A stretch of 34,479 bases of DNA from Draconibacterium orientale (GTDB lineage Bacteria; Bacteroidota; Bacteroidia; Bacteroidales; UBA1556): the NCBI GenBank assembly GCA_020718275.1, contig DYSI01000021.1, positions 1-34,479 on the forward strand, read 5' to 3'. The translations under genes were made by a program, and so were the position numbers. The notes under the pieces were generated by a model. That model had not been told where the DNA came from. It saw nothing but the letters and a program-made list of their open reading frames with translations, and ran no database searches. How positions within the stretch are numbered: position 1 is the stretch's first letter; the number at the start of each line of letters is the position of its first letter. Positions 8,450 to 16,255 of the stretch are shown here, one piece after another.

Positions 8450-9469
8450 TTAATTTTTATGCAAGGCTCGTGCGTAAGGGGTAAAATCAAGAGGCAGAAA
8501 TTCCTTTTGTAGAAATTTGAAGTATCCTGCAATGGCAATCATGGCTGCATTGTCGGTAGTGTACTGAAATTCAGGGATATGACTTTTCCATCCGAAAGTT
8601 GATTCTCCGTCCATGAGCGCTGCACGCAATCCACTGTTGGCAGAAACACCTCCTGCCACCGCTATTTCTTTAATCCCTGTTTCACGAGAGGCTTTCACTA
8701 ATTTTTGCATCAATATTTCGATGATAATGCGTTGCATTGAAGCAGCTAAATCGGCTTTGTTCTTTTCAATAAATGCGGAATCTTTGCGCAGTTGATCGCG
8801 CATGAAATATAGAAAGGATGTTTTAATACCACTAAAACTGAAATCAAGACCTGAAATTCGAGGAAGAGGAAACTGAAAAGCTTTTGCATTACCAGTTTTA
8901 GCCAATTTATCAATGAATGGCCCACCTGGATATGGAAGACCTAAGATTTTTGCTGTTTTATCAAATGCCTCTCCAGCAGCGTCATCTATTGTTTTTCCGA
9001 TAATTTCCATGTCAAAATAATCGCTCACTTTCACAATTTGAGTATGACCGCCCGAAACGGTTAAACATAGAAAAGGAAATTGCGGCATGGAGGCTGAAGT
9101 TTCAATGAAGTGTGCTAGAATATGTGCTTGCAAATGGTCTACTTCCAAGATTGGAATCTTCCAGCCTAAACTTAAACCTTTAGAAAACGAAGTGCCAACC
9201 AGCAAAGAACCTAATAAGCCAGGTCCACGCGTAATGGCAATGGCTGTAATTTCGCGCTTGCTGACTCCTGCTTGCTGAATGGCTTGATCAATAACTGGAA
9301 TAATATTTTGTTGATGTGCTCGGGATGCTAATTCTGGAACTACTCCTCCGTATTTCTGGTGAATCTCTTGATTAGCAATTACGTTGGATAGAATTTTCTG
9401 TCCATGTAAAATAGCCGCTGAAGTGTCATCGCAGGATGATTCTATGCCTAATATAATGGGTATATTCAT
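8450..9469 (-). CDS. tsaD: tRNA N6-adenosine threonylcarbamoyltransferase TsaD
   Basis: Universal enzyme that, with TsaB and TsaE, transfers the threonylcarbamoyl group to A37 of ANN-decoding tRNAs (t6A). The 339 residues are normal length. The ASKHA-fold start GIESSCDDTS (8-17) and the metal-binding His112/His116 in DHLQAHILAH are visible, as are VSGGHTQ and GGVSAN nucleotide-binding segments. It is divergently transcribed from the bamD operon and has its own promoter-like box at 9508-9515. No tsaB or tsaE lies in the window. Confidence 0.96.
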   Translation of the reverse strand: MNIPIILGIESSCDDTSAAILHGQKILSNVIANQEIHQKYGGVVPELASRAHQQNIIPVIDQAIQQAGVSKREITAIAITRGPGLLGSLLVGTSFSKGLSLGWKIPILEVDHLQAHILAHFIETSASMPQFPFLCLTVSGGHTQIVKVSDYFDMEIIGKTIDDAAGEAFDKTAKILGLPYPGGPFIDKLAKTGNAKAFQFPLPRISGLDFSFSGIKTSFLYFMRDQLRKDSAFIEKNKADLAASMQRIIIEILMQKLVKASRETGIKEIAVAGGVSANSGLRAALMDGESTFGWKSHIPEFQYTTDNAAMIAIAGYFKFLQKEFLPLDFTPYARALHKN

Positions 9470-9507
9470 GTATTTCTTGGGTTCAATGAGGATTGATTAA
9501 TCGGCGG

Positions 9508-9515
9508 CAAAAGTA
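9508..9515 (-). promoter_or_regulatory. -7 box of tsaD
   Basis: The minus strand reads TACTTTTG, an exact TAnnTTTG. No convincing -33 TTTG lies 17-23 bases upstream. The predicted leader is about 35 bases. The same octamer is used before bamD and tpiA. Confidence 0.45.
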
Positions 9516-9642
9516 AGATATAATCACACTAAGATTGAATAAGAAAGTATTTTCTTGCATGAAAATAATTGCAATAACATGATAATTCCTGCGTTCTAAG
9601 CCAGTATTTTGTGAAAGAAAGCGTCCTTAATGGATGGCTTGA

Positions 9643-9658
9643 TATTTCAATTGAAATA
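9643..9658. promoter_or_regulatory. Perfect 16-bp palindrome, possible operator
   Basis: TATTTCAATTGAAATA is fully self-complementary and lies between the divergent tsaD and bamD promoters. It could bind a dimeric regulator, but in AT-rich DNA it may be chance. Confidence 0.25.
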
Positions 9659-9788
9659 ATAATTCCTTATATTAACTTTATGTGACTAATCATAACTTGT
9701 TATATTGTAGGTTTTTAGACTTAAAACTTTAATTATAAAAAACTTAATGAGCGAGCAATAAATCCTCTTGATTAACGATAAATATAGG

Positions 9789-9819
9789 TTTAACCGTATT
9801 AAACAAATAACTACTTTTG
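9789..9819 (+). promoter_or_regulatory. Promoter of the bamD operon, almost touching the start codon
   Basis: TTTA (9789-9792), 19 bases, then TACTTTTG (9812-9819): an exact -7 box at ideal spacing with a 3/4 -33 box. If initiation occurs about 4 bases after the box, transcription starts near 9823, only about 2 bases before the ATG at 9825. Confidence 0.5.
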
Positions 9820-9824
9820 CAGCC

Positions 9825-10637
9825 ATGTTAAAAATCCGTCACATTATATTATATCTGCTTATTGCAACTGCCTTTGCAAGTTGCAATAGCTATCAGTCTA
9901 TAGTTAAAAAGGGTACCACTGAACAAAAATATGAGGCTGCCCTGAAGTATTATGCCAAAGATGACTTTTACCATGCTCAACAGCTTTTAGATGAGCTGAT
10001 TGTACTTTATCGTGGTACTGATAAGCTTGAACAAATCTATTATTTATATGCTCAAACCTATTATAAGCAAGCAGAATATATCGTTGCGAGTTATCATTTT
10101 AAGTATTTTGCCAAAACATTTCCAAAGAGCAAATTTGCAGAAGAATGCTTATACTTAAGTGCTTATTGCAAATATCTTGATTCATCACCTTCAAATCTCG
10201 ATCAGTCGAGCACCAAAGAGGCAATTTCTGAAATGCAGTTTTTTATTAATGTACATCCAACCAGCGAAAGGGTAAAAGAGGCTAATCGAGTTATGGACGA
10301 ATTGCAATTTAAACTACTTGTGAAAGATTTTGAAATTGCTCAATTATACATTAAAACTGAGTATTATAAATCCGCTGTTTATGCACTTAATCAGCATATT
10401 AAAGATTTTCCATCGAGTCCTTATAAAGAGCAAGCACTATATCTAATTATTAAAGCCAATTACGATTACGCCGTAAAAAGTATTGCTGCAAAGCAAAAAG
10501 AGCGCTTCACCGATGTTATGTCGTCTTATAATGATTATAAAGCAAAGTTTCCAGAGGGTGAATACAACAAGCAGGCTAGCAGATATTTGCATTTAGCACA
10601 GAACCAAATTAAGAAAATCGAGAAAAAAAGAAATTAA
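9825..10637 (+). CDS. bamD: Outer-membrane assembly lipoprotein BamD
   Basis: Lipoprotein of the BAM complex that helps fold outer-membrane beta-barrels; anchored to the inner face of the outer membrane. The 270 residues begin with a lipoprotein signal peptide ending in the lipobox FASC (Cys20), followed by about five TPR-like repeats (KYEAALKYYAKDDFYHAQQLL, YYLYAQTYYKQAEYIVASYHF and later copies), typical of BamD/YfiO. I choose the ATG at 9825, because the open extension to a TTG at 9768 would spoil the signal peptide and would contain the promoter. It heads the bamD-rpoZ-coaBC-DUF4835 operon, with 17 bases to the next gene. Confidence 0.92.
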   Translation: MLKIRHIILYLLIATAFASCNSYQSIVKKGTTEQKYEAALKYYAKDDFYHAQQLLDELIVLYRGTDKLEQIYYLYAQTYYKQAEYIVASYHFKYFAKTFPKSKFAEECLYLSAYCKYLDSSPSNLDQSSTKEAISEMQFFINVHPTSERVKEANRVMDELQFKLLVKDFEIAQLYIKTEYYKSAVYALNQHIKDFPSSPYKEQALYLIIKANYDYAVKSIAAKQKERFTDVMSSYNDYKAKFPEGEYNKQASRYLHLAQNQIKKIEKKRN

Positions 10638-10654
10638 TTTTAATAATTATAATT

Positions 10655-10993
10655 ATGGATTACAAGAAAGTAAAAACTAATACCTCAGCAGAATCATTAG
10701 ATGTTGATAAATTTGAAGTAGACACCAATAATATCTATGAGTCTATTGCAATTTTGGCAAAAAGAGCCAATCAAATTGGCTTGGATTTAAAAGAAGAATT
10801 AAACGAAAAAGTTTCTGAATTTCAAGTAAATGGTGATACATTGGAAGAAGTTTTCGAAAATCGCGAACAAATAGAAGTAGCACGTTTTTACGAAAAACTA
10901 CCAAAACCAACCTTGCTAGCAATTCACGAATTTCTTGAAAATCAAATTTACTACCGGAATCCACTTAAAGAAAGCACCAAAGATAATTTCTAA
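10655..10993 (+). CDS. rpoZ: RNA polymerase omega subunit (Rpb6-type)
   Basis: 112-residue protein of the Bacteroidota omega family. It has the pattern NIYESIAILAKRANQI at residues 26-41, matching the omega/Rpb6 helix that clamps the beta' subunit, followed by an acidic middle and a short helix EIHEFL-like segment. Omega promotes beta' folding and polymerase assembly. Phylum members are divergent from E. coli RpoZ, so assignment rests partly on position between bamD and coaBC, which is conserved in Bacteroidota. It is 17 bases after bamD and 8 bases before coaBC, clearly one transcript. Confidence 0.85.
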   Translation: MDYKKVKTNTSAESLDVDKFEVDTNNIYESIAILAKRANQIGLDLKEELNEKVSEFQVNGDTLEEVFENREQIEVARFYEKLPKPTLLAIHEFLENQIYYRNPLKESTKDNF

Positions 10994-11001
10994 TTGGTAA
11001 A

Positions 11002-12201
11002 ATGCTGAGAGATAAGAATATACTAATAGGTGTTTCAGGTAGTATCGCTGCCTACAAAATACCTGTCTTAGTTCGCCTCTTGCGGAAAGCTGGTGCTAAT
11101 GTTCAAATCATTATGACTCCTTCTGCAAAGGATTTCGTTACCCCTCTCACTTTGAGTACAGTATCCAACCGTCCAGTATTGACACAGGTTTTTAAACCTG
11201 AAACCGGTGAATGGAATAGCCATGTTGAATTAGCCTTATGGGCAGATTTGCTATTATTAGCGCCTTTGTCGGCTAATACATTAGCTAAAATGGCTCATGG
11301 AATTGCTGATAACTTATTGCTTACCACATATTTAAGCGCTAGAACTGAAGTGATGTTTGCCCCTGCCATGGATTTGGATATGTATAAACATCCAAGTACC
11401 AAAAAAAATATTCAAACCTTGCTCGATCGAAAACATATCCTGATTGAACCTACCGAAGGTGAATTAGCGAGTGGACTTTGTGGTGCAGGGAGGATGGAAG
11501 AGCCAGAAAATATTTTTCGAAAAATTAAACAATATTTTGAACAGTTCTCAAAATTAACAGGTAAAAAAGTAATGGTATCGGCTGGTCCAACCTTTGAATC
11601 TATTGATCCGGTTCGCTTTATTGGAAATCACTCCAGTGGAAAAATGGGGTTTGCAATCGCTAAAGAATTGGCAAATAGAGGCGCAGAAGTTAGCTTAATT
11701 GCTGGACCTGTTTCATTAGCAACACCAGTTGGGATAACTAATCGCAGAAATGTTGTTTCTGCAGCTGATATGTTGGAGGTTTGCAATGAATGCTTCCCCA
11801 AAATGGATATTGGTATAATGGCTGCTGCAGTGGCTGATTTTACTCCGCAAACGAAAGAAATTCAAAAGATAAAAAAAGGAAATGTGGCGCCAGTACTAAA
11901 GTTGACAGCCACCAAAGACATCCTCCTTGCCTTGGGTAATCAAAAACAATCCCATCAGCTTTTGGTTGGTTTCGCTTTGGAAACCGAAAATGAGGTTGAG
12001 AATGCCCTTAAAAAATTACACCATAAAAACCTCGATTTAATTGTGCTTAACTCATTACAAGATAATGGGGCTGGCTTTGGACACGATACCAATATGATTA
12101 CCATGATCGACCGTTCTGAACATCCTCAAAGTTTTGGTTTGAAATCAAAAGAGGAAGTGGCCAAAGACATTGTTGATAAAATTGAAAGCTTGATGTTATG
12201 A
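11002..12201 (+). CDS. coaBC: Bifunctional CoaBC (PPC decarboxylase / PPC synthetase)
   Basis: Catalyses two consecutive coenzyme A steps: ligation of cysteine to 4'-phosphopantothenate (CoaB) and FMN-dependent decarboxylation to phosphopantetheine (CoaC). The 399 residues are a normal length. The N-terminal flavoprotein half shows GVSGSIAAYK (10-19), active-site His74 in NSHVELALWAD, APAMD (120-124) and the essential Cys160 in SGLCGAGRM. The C-terminal half begins SAGPTFESIDPVRFIGNHSSGKMG and includes AAAVADF and the KIKKGN substrate segment. Its stop overlaps the next gene's ATG (ATGA). Confidence 0.96.
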   Translation: MLRDKNILIGVSGSIAAYKIPVLVRLLRKAGANVQIIMTPSAKDFVTPLTLSTVSNRPVLTQVFKPETGEWNSHVELALWADLLLLAPLSANTLAKMAHGIADNLLLTTYLSARTEVMFAPAMDLDMYKHPSTKKNIQTLLDRKHILIEPTEGELASGLCGAGRMEEPENIFRKIKQYFEQFSKLTGKKVMVSAGPTFESIDPVRFIGNHSSGKMGFAIAKELANRGAEVSLIAGPVSLATPVGITNRRNVVSAADMLEVCNECFPKMDIGIMAAAVADFTPQTKEIQKIKKGNVAPVLKLTATKDILLALGNQKQSHQLLVGFALETENEVENALKKLHHKNLDLIVLNSLQDNGAGFGHDTNMITMIDRSEHPQSFGLKSKEEVAKDIVDKIESLML

Positions 12202-13100
12202 TTAAATGGTTCAGCTTGTTATTTTTTACCCTTTTCTTATGGGTTGATATTTCTGCCCAAGAGCTTAACTGTCAAGTAAGTGTCAATAGTCAACAAGTTG
12301 ATGGTGCTGATAAGCGTCGATTTGAAACGATGCAAACTGCTATTTATGAATTTATGAATACGCGGCAATGGACCAATAGAAAGTTTAAACCCGAAGAGCG
12401 GATTGAATGCAGCGTTTTTATTAGTTTCGATAAAAGCACTTCCGGTGATTTGTACAAAGGTACCATTCAAATCCAATCACGACGCCCAATTTTTAACAGT
12501 TCGTATAATTCTCCACTTTTGAATTTGAAAGATGATAAATTCTCCTTTGAATGGGTAGAATACGACCCTTTAAATTTTGATGTTAACACTTTTTCGAGTA
12601 ATCTAACCTCTGTTTTAGCTTATTACGCTTATGTTATCATAGGAATGGATTTCGATTCCTATTCCCTTTTGGGTGGAAGTGAATATTTTAATAATGCGCA
12701 AACGGTTGTAAATAATGCCCAAAATTCGGGCTACTCTGGTTGGAAATCCTTTGAAAAAGACGATAACCGATATTGGTTTTTAGAGAATATTCTCAATTCG
12801 CGATACGAAGATTTTAGAACCTTCAATTATAGGTATCACCGCTTAGGTTTTGATTTAATGTTCGACAATCTTGCAAAGGGCAGAACTGAAGTGCTCAACT
12901 CACTCAAATTATTGCAAAATGTGCATCGCGTAAAGCCAAATTTACAAATTACAAAATCAATACTAGATGCCAAACGGGATGAATTTATCGGTTTATTTAC
13001 TGATGCACAAGCTAATGAAAAGTCGCAAGCGTTAGCAATCTTTATGAATATCGACCCCGGTAACGCAAGTAAGTATCAGAAAATAAATACCGGAAAATAG
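12198..13100 (+). CDS. porD: DUF4835 family protein, PorD-like (type IX secretion)
   Basis: 300 residues with a signal peptide (cleavage near residue 21, after ISAQ), so exported to the periplasm or outer membrane. The mature start ELNCQVSVN, the segment MNTRQWTNRKF, and RIECSVFISF are hallmarks of the Bacteroidota family DUF4835. Members of this family are labelled PorD, a type IX secretion accessory protein, in current annotations; I recall this rather than see it. The start codon overlaps the coaBC stop by four bases (ATGA), so translation is coupled. Two T9SS cargo proteins at 31092-34462 show that the organism needs such a system. recN, which often follows, is absent. Confidence 0.78.
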   Translation: MIKWFSLLFFTLFLWVDISAQELNCQVSVNSQQVDGADKRRFETMQTAIYEFMNTRQWTNRKFKPEERIECSVFISFDKSTSGDLYKGTIQIQSRRPIFNSSYNSPLLNLKDDKFSFEWVEYDPLNFDVNTFSSNLTSVLAYYAYVIIGMDFDSYSLLGGSEYFNNAQTVVNNAQNSGYSGWKSFEKDDNRYWFLENILNSRYEDFRTFNYRYHRLGFDLMFDNLAKGRTEVLNSLKLLQNVHRVKPNLQITKSILDAKRDEFIGLFTDAQANEKSQALAIFMNIDPGNASKYQKINTGK

Positions 13101-13156
13101 CTTCAAACCAATAGTCACTTCTTACAATTCTGGCTATTTTGTTAGTGGATAAATAT

Positions 13157-13164
13157 TACTTTTG
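13157..13164 (+). promoter_or_regulatory. -7 box of tpiA
   Basis: TACTTTTG is an exact TAnnTTTG box. TTTTG at 13137-13141 lies only 15 bases upstream, slightly short for a -33 element. The predicted leader is about 40 bases. It marks the start of the tpiA-ruvX-def unit. Confidence 0.45.
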
Positions 13165-13207
13165 CCAAACACTCAATACTCAAAATACAATCAAAAACTA
13201 AATTATT

Positions 13208-13966
13208 ATGAGACCGAAAATTGTTGCTGGAAATTGGAAAATGAATCTCACTTTTGAAAAAGCTGACCAATTACTTTTTGAAATAGGAGAACTTATTGAA
13301 GAGAAAAAAACTAAAGGAGTAGAAATTATAATCTGTCCTCCATCTCCTTATCTTGAGTTAGCCACTGATTTTGCCCAAGATTTTGAAATCAAAGTGGGAG
13401 CTCAAAATGTTAGCCAATATGAAGATGGCGCATACACAGGTGAAATTTCAGCGGCGATGCTTAGCTCTATTGATATTGACTTTTCTATCGTAGGTCATAG
13501 CGAAAGACGTAAATATTTTGCTGAAACCAATGCTAGCCTTGCTGCTAAAGTTGATCGGCTTCTTGAATATGGCATTCAACCAATTTTTTGTATTGGTGAG
13601 CAACTTGAAGAAAGAGAATCCAATAAACATTTTGAGGTTGTTAAAAGCCAATTAGTCGAAGGCATATTTCACCTTTCGCAAAGCGAATTCTCTAATATCG
13701 TAATCGCTTATGAACCCGTTTGGGCAATTGGCACCGGAAAAACAGCTTCTCCTGAGCAAGCTCAAGAAATGCACGCCTTTATCCGTCAACTCATCATTGA
13801 CCAATATGGCGAAGAACAAGCGCACGAAACTTCCATTTTATATGGTGGTAGTTGTAATGCTAAAAACGCCAAGGAACTATTTGCGCAAGCCGATGTTGAT
13901 GGTGGACTAATTGGTGGCGCTTCTCTCAAAGCCGAAGAATTTATGGCCATCGCTAATTCATTCTAG
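13208..13966 (+). CDS. tpiA: Triosephosphate isomerase
   Basis: Glycolytic and gluconeogenic TIM-barrel enzyme interconverting dihydroxyacetone phosphate and glyceraldehyde 3-phosphate. The 252 residues are standard. Active-site residues can be placed: Lys11 in GNWKMN, electrophile His97 in VGHSERR, and base Glu169 in AYEPVWAIGTGK, with the phosphate-binding YGGS and GGASL near the end. It leads the tpiA-ruvX-def-lipoprotein run; ruvX starts 10 bases after its stop. Confidence 0.98.
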   Translation: MRPKIVAGNWKMNLTFEKADQLLFEIGELIEEKKTKGVEIIICPPSPYLELATDFAQDFEIKVGAQNVSQYEDGAYTGEISAAMLSSIDIDFSIVGHSERRKYFAETNASLAAKVDRLLEYGIQPIFCIGEQLEERESNKHFEVVKSQLVEGIFHLSQSEFSNIVIAYEPVWAIGTGKTASPEQAQEMHAFIRQLIIDQYGEEQAHETSILYGGSCNAKNAKELFAQADVDGGLIGGASLKAEEFMAIANSF

Positions 13967-13976
13967 TAATATACTG

Positions 13977-14396
13977 ATGGGAAGGATTTTAGCCATTGAT
14001 TACGGTCAAAAACGTATTGGGCTTGCAGTAACTGATGAACTTAAAATTATTGCCAGCCCATTGGATACCATTCTTGTAAAAGATATCCATGAGTTTTTGA
14101 AACAATATATTGCAAAAAATCCTGTAGAATTGATCTTGGTGGGTTTGCCTAAAACACTTGATAATAAACCATCTGAATCAACGCCTTTTGTCGAGAATTT
14201 TGTTAGCTGGCTCAAAAATGCTTTTCCGCAAATTCCAATCGAACGGGTGGATGAGCGGTTCACCTCCAAAATGGCCTTTCAAAGTATGATCGATAGCGGT
14301 ATAAGTAAAAAAGCTAGGAAAGATAAAGCATTAATCGACAAGATTAGTGCAACAATAATTTTACAATCCTATATGAGTTCAATCAATACCTATTAA
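13977..14396 (+). CDS. ruvX: RuvX/YqgF Holliday-junction resolvase-like nuclease
   Basis: 139-residue RNase H-fold nuclease of the YqgF family, implicated in 16S rRNA 5'-end processing and/or Holliday junction resolution. It has the first acidic motif AIDYGQKRIGLAV (about residues 5-17), GLPKTLDN in the middle, DERFTS (second acidic site), and a C-terminal DKISATIILQSYM. I use the ATG at 13977; the upstream extension overlaps tpiA in another frame and precedes the family start. It is within the tpiA operon and 21 bases before def. Confidence 0.93.
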   Translation: MGRILAIDYGQKRIGLAVTDELKIIASPLDTILVKDIHEFLKQYIAKNPVELILVGLPKTLDNKPSESTPFVENFVSWLKNAFPQIPIERVDERFTSKMAFQSMIDSGISKKARKDKALIDKISATIILQSYMSSINTY

Positions 14397-14417
14397 CATA
14401 AAAAATATTTAACTGCA

Positions 14418-14990
14418 ATGATATTCCCAATTGTAGCATTCGGACATCCTAATTTGAGGAAGAAATCGGTTGAAATTGACCAAAATTATCCAAATCTGGA
14501 TCAACTCATCGACGATATGTATCAAACCATGTATGAATCAAATGGGGTAGGACTTGCGGCCCCACAAATTAATAAGCAAATTCGCCTGTTTGTAATCGAT
14601 GCCAATCCATTTAGTGACGAAATACCCGAATCTATTGACTTTAAGCAGGTGTTTATCAATGCCAAAATTATTGAAGAAAAGGGTGATAAATGGGATTTTA
14701 ATGAGGGATGTTTGAGTATTCCAGGTATTAATGAGGATGTTAGTCGATCATCTCAAATTCAAATTCAATATTATGATCAAAACTGGCAGTTTCATGATGA
14801 AATTTACGATGGCATAAAAGCTAGAATTATTCAACATGAATACGACCACCTTGAGGGAGTTTTGTTTGTTGACCATATTTCGCCACTCCGCAAAACCATG
14901 ATTAAAGGTAAATTGGTAGATATCTCACGTGGGAAAACAAAAGCCGAATACCGAATGATCTTTCCAAATTTGAATAAGAAAAGAATTTAA
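14418..14990 (+). CDS. def: Peptide deformylase
   Basis: Metalloenzyme removing the N-formyl group from nascent proteins. The 190 residues hold all three family motifs in order: GVGLAAPQ (motif 1), EGCLSIP with the metal-ligand Cys (motif 2), and QHEYDHLEG with both His ligands and the catalytic Glu (motif 3). No truncation. It sits between ruvX and a lipoprotein gene (14 bases downstream), the same ruvX-def order found in many Bacteroidota. Confidence 0.97.
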   Translation: MIFPIVAFGHPNLRKKSVEIDQNYPNLDQLIDDMYQTMYESNGVGLAAPQINKQIRLFVIDANPFSDEIPESIDFKQVFINAKIIEEKGDKWDFNEGCLSIPGINEDVSRSSQIQIQYYDQNWQFHDEIYDGIKARIIQHEYDHLEGVLFVDHISPLRKTMIKGKLVDISRGKTKAEYRMIFPNLNKKRI

Positions 14991-15004
14991 AACACATTAA
15001 CTAA

Positions 15005-15559
15005 ATGAATATGAACAGATTAAAATTATTAGTAATTGCACTTGTTGCTATTTTTGCTTTTTCGTGCCAGCCTAAAAACTCTGAAAAAGACCTTATGATA
15101 GCCCAAATTGATAGCCTCGAAACTATCATCTTTAATCATCCCGAACAATTGCTCGACGATCGTAAACCCAATGAAATAGTCGTTTTATATCACAAGTTCG
15201 CTTCGCTATATCCTCAAGATAGTTTGAGTCCTAGCTATTGGTATAAGTCTTCGCAAGTGGAAGTAGGTCTGGGAAAAAGCATCGAGGCCATTAACAGCCT
15301 AGATAGCTTAATCAATGAATATCCAACACATCAATTAATTCCAGCGGCATTGCAATTTAAGGCCTTTATTCTCGATGACCGCTTAGGGAAAATAGATGAA
15401 GCAGCAGCTGTTTTAGATTATTTGATTAAGAATTTTGCAGAGTCAGATAGTATGATGATTGAGAATGCTAAGGCTTATCGCGCATCATTGGGAAAAAGCC
15501 CTCAACAAATACTCGATGAAATTGAAAAAATAAATGCACAAGCTGATACTACTTTGTAA
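15005..15559 (+). CDS. TPR-like lipoprotein of unknown function
   Basis: 184-residue predicted lipoprotein. The signal peptide ends in AFSC with Cys21 as the lipidated residue. The mature part carries two to three helical repeats resembling TPRs (SIEAINSLDSLINEYPTH, KIDEAAAVLDYLIKNFAES), suggesting a scaffold or protein-binding role on a membrane. A second ATG two codons downstream (15011) is an equally possible start. It is the last gene of the tpiA-ruvX-def transcript, followed by a terminator at 15587. Confidence 0.78.
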   Translation: MNMNRLKLLVIALVAIFAFSCQPKNSEKDLMIAQIDSLETIIFNHPEQLLDDRKPNEIVVLYHKFASLYPQDSLSPSYWYKSSQVEVGLGKSIEAINSLDSLINEYPTHQLIPAALQFKAFILDDRLGKIDEAAAVLDYLIKNFAESDSMMIENAKAYRASLGKSPQQILDEIEKINAQADTTL

Positions 15560-15586
15560 ACATTAAAAACTATTCCATAGAAAAAT

Positions 15587-15620
15587 GCCGTTTTGGACCA
15601 AATCAAGACGGCTTTTTTTT
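15587..15620 (+). terminator. Rho-independent terminator after the lipoprotein gene
   Basis: The outer stem GCCGT / ACGGC encloses an inner TTTGG-A-CCAAA hairpin and is followed by eight T residues (15613-15620). It lies 28 bases after the stop and closes the tpiA operon. Confidence 0.85.
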
Positions 15621-15651
15621 AATTTAGCCATTTCAAAAATTATTGTCAACG

Positions 15652-16194
15652 ATGAGTAATACTGAACAACAATTCGACCTTAATATTCAAGTTTGTAGAA
15701 ATATTTTCTACCTCAAGGCCAAGGATTACGGAACTGCTTGGCGCATTTTGCGTCCATCGAGTTTGACTGATCAGATTTTTATTAAAGCCAATCGTATCCG
15801 AAGTATTGAAGAAAAAGGAACTCAAAAGGTAGAAGAAGATATTCGCAACGAATTTATTGCAATCATTAATTATTCGGTCATGGCGATTATACAATTATTT
15901 CAAAAACCTACAGCAGGCGAAGCTGATACGCGTATGCCAATCGAGGAAGTCATGAAGTTGTACGATTTTTATATAAATGCTGCTAAGGAACTTATGCTGA
16001 ACAAAAATCATGATTATGGCGAAGCATGGCGAGATATGCGTATTTCCTCTCTGACGGATATTATTCTAATGAAACTATATCGTTTAAAGCAAATTGAAGA
16101 CAATCGTGGTGAAACAGTCATTTCTGAAGGTCCGGAAGGAAGCTATAATGACATGATTAATTATGCAATGTTTGCTTTAATTAAATTTAGCTAA
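15652..16194 (+). CDS. DUF1599 protein, internally duplicated
   Basis: 180 residues built from two similar halves. Residues 8-80 and 97-180 align through KDYGTAWRILRPSSLTDQIFIKANRIRSIEE and HDYGEAWRDMRISSLTDIILMKLYRLKQIED, then a shared NYS/AMFA(I)IQL-type helix. This is the arrangement of the Bacteroidota DUF1599 family, an all-helical domain discussed in connection with nucleotide modification; biochemical role unknown to me. The ATG at 15652 is preferred over a TTG at 15643. Its gene neighbourhood with the DoxX protein and permease is conserved in Bacteroidota from memory. No signal peptide, so predicted cytoplasmic. Confidence 0.82.
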   Translation: MSNTEQQFDLNIQVCRNIFYLKAKDYGTAWRILRPSSLTDQIFIKANRIRSIEEKGTQKVEEDIRNEFIAIINYSVMAIIQLFQKPTAGEADTRMPIEEVMKLYDFYINAAKELMLNKNHDYGEAWRDMRISSLTDIILMKLYRLKQIEDNRGETVISEGPEGSYNDMINYAMFALIKFS

Positions 16195-16255
16195 TTGATT
16201 ATATTAATGTTATTTATATAAATTTTTAATTAGGAGTTTTTTAAATTGTTTTTAA

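Larger units (their letters stand above)
9470..9824. other. Divergent intergenic region between tsaD and bamD
   Basis: 355 bases without a gene. It contains -7 boxes for both flanking genes (9508-9515 minus, 9812-9819 plus) and a perfect 16-bp palindrome at 9643-9658. No RNA gene or coding frame is supported. Confidence 0.6.

Noticed and set aside
13110-13138. Weak AATAG/CTATT stem as a terminator after the DUF4835 gene
   Set aside because: Only five AT-rich pairs with a 19-base loop; the following T's belong to the possible -33 element of tpiA.
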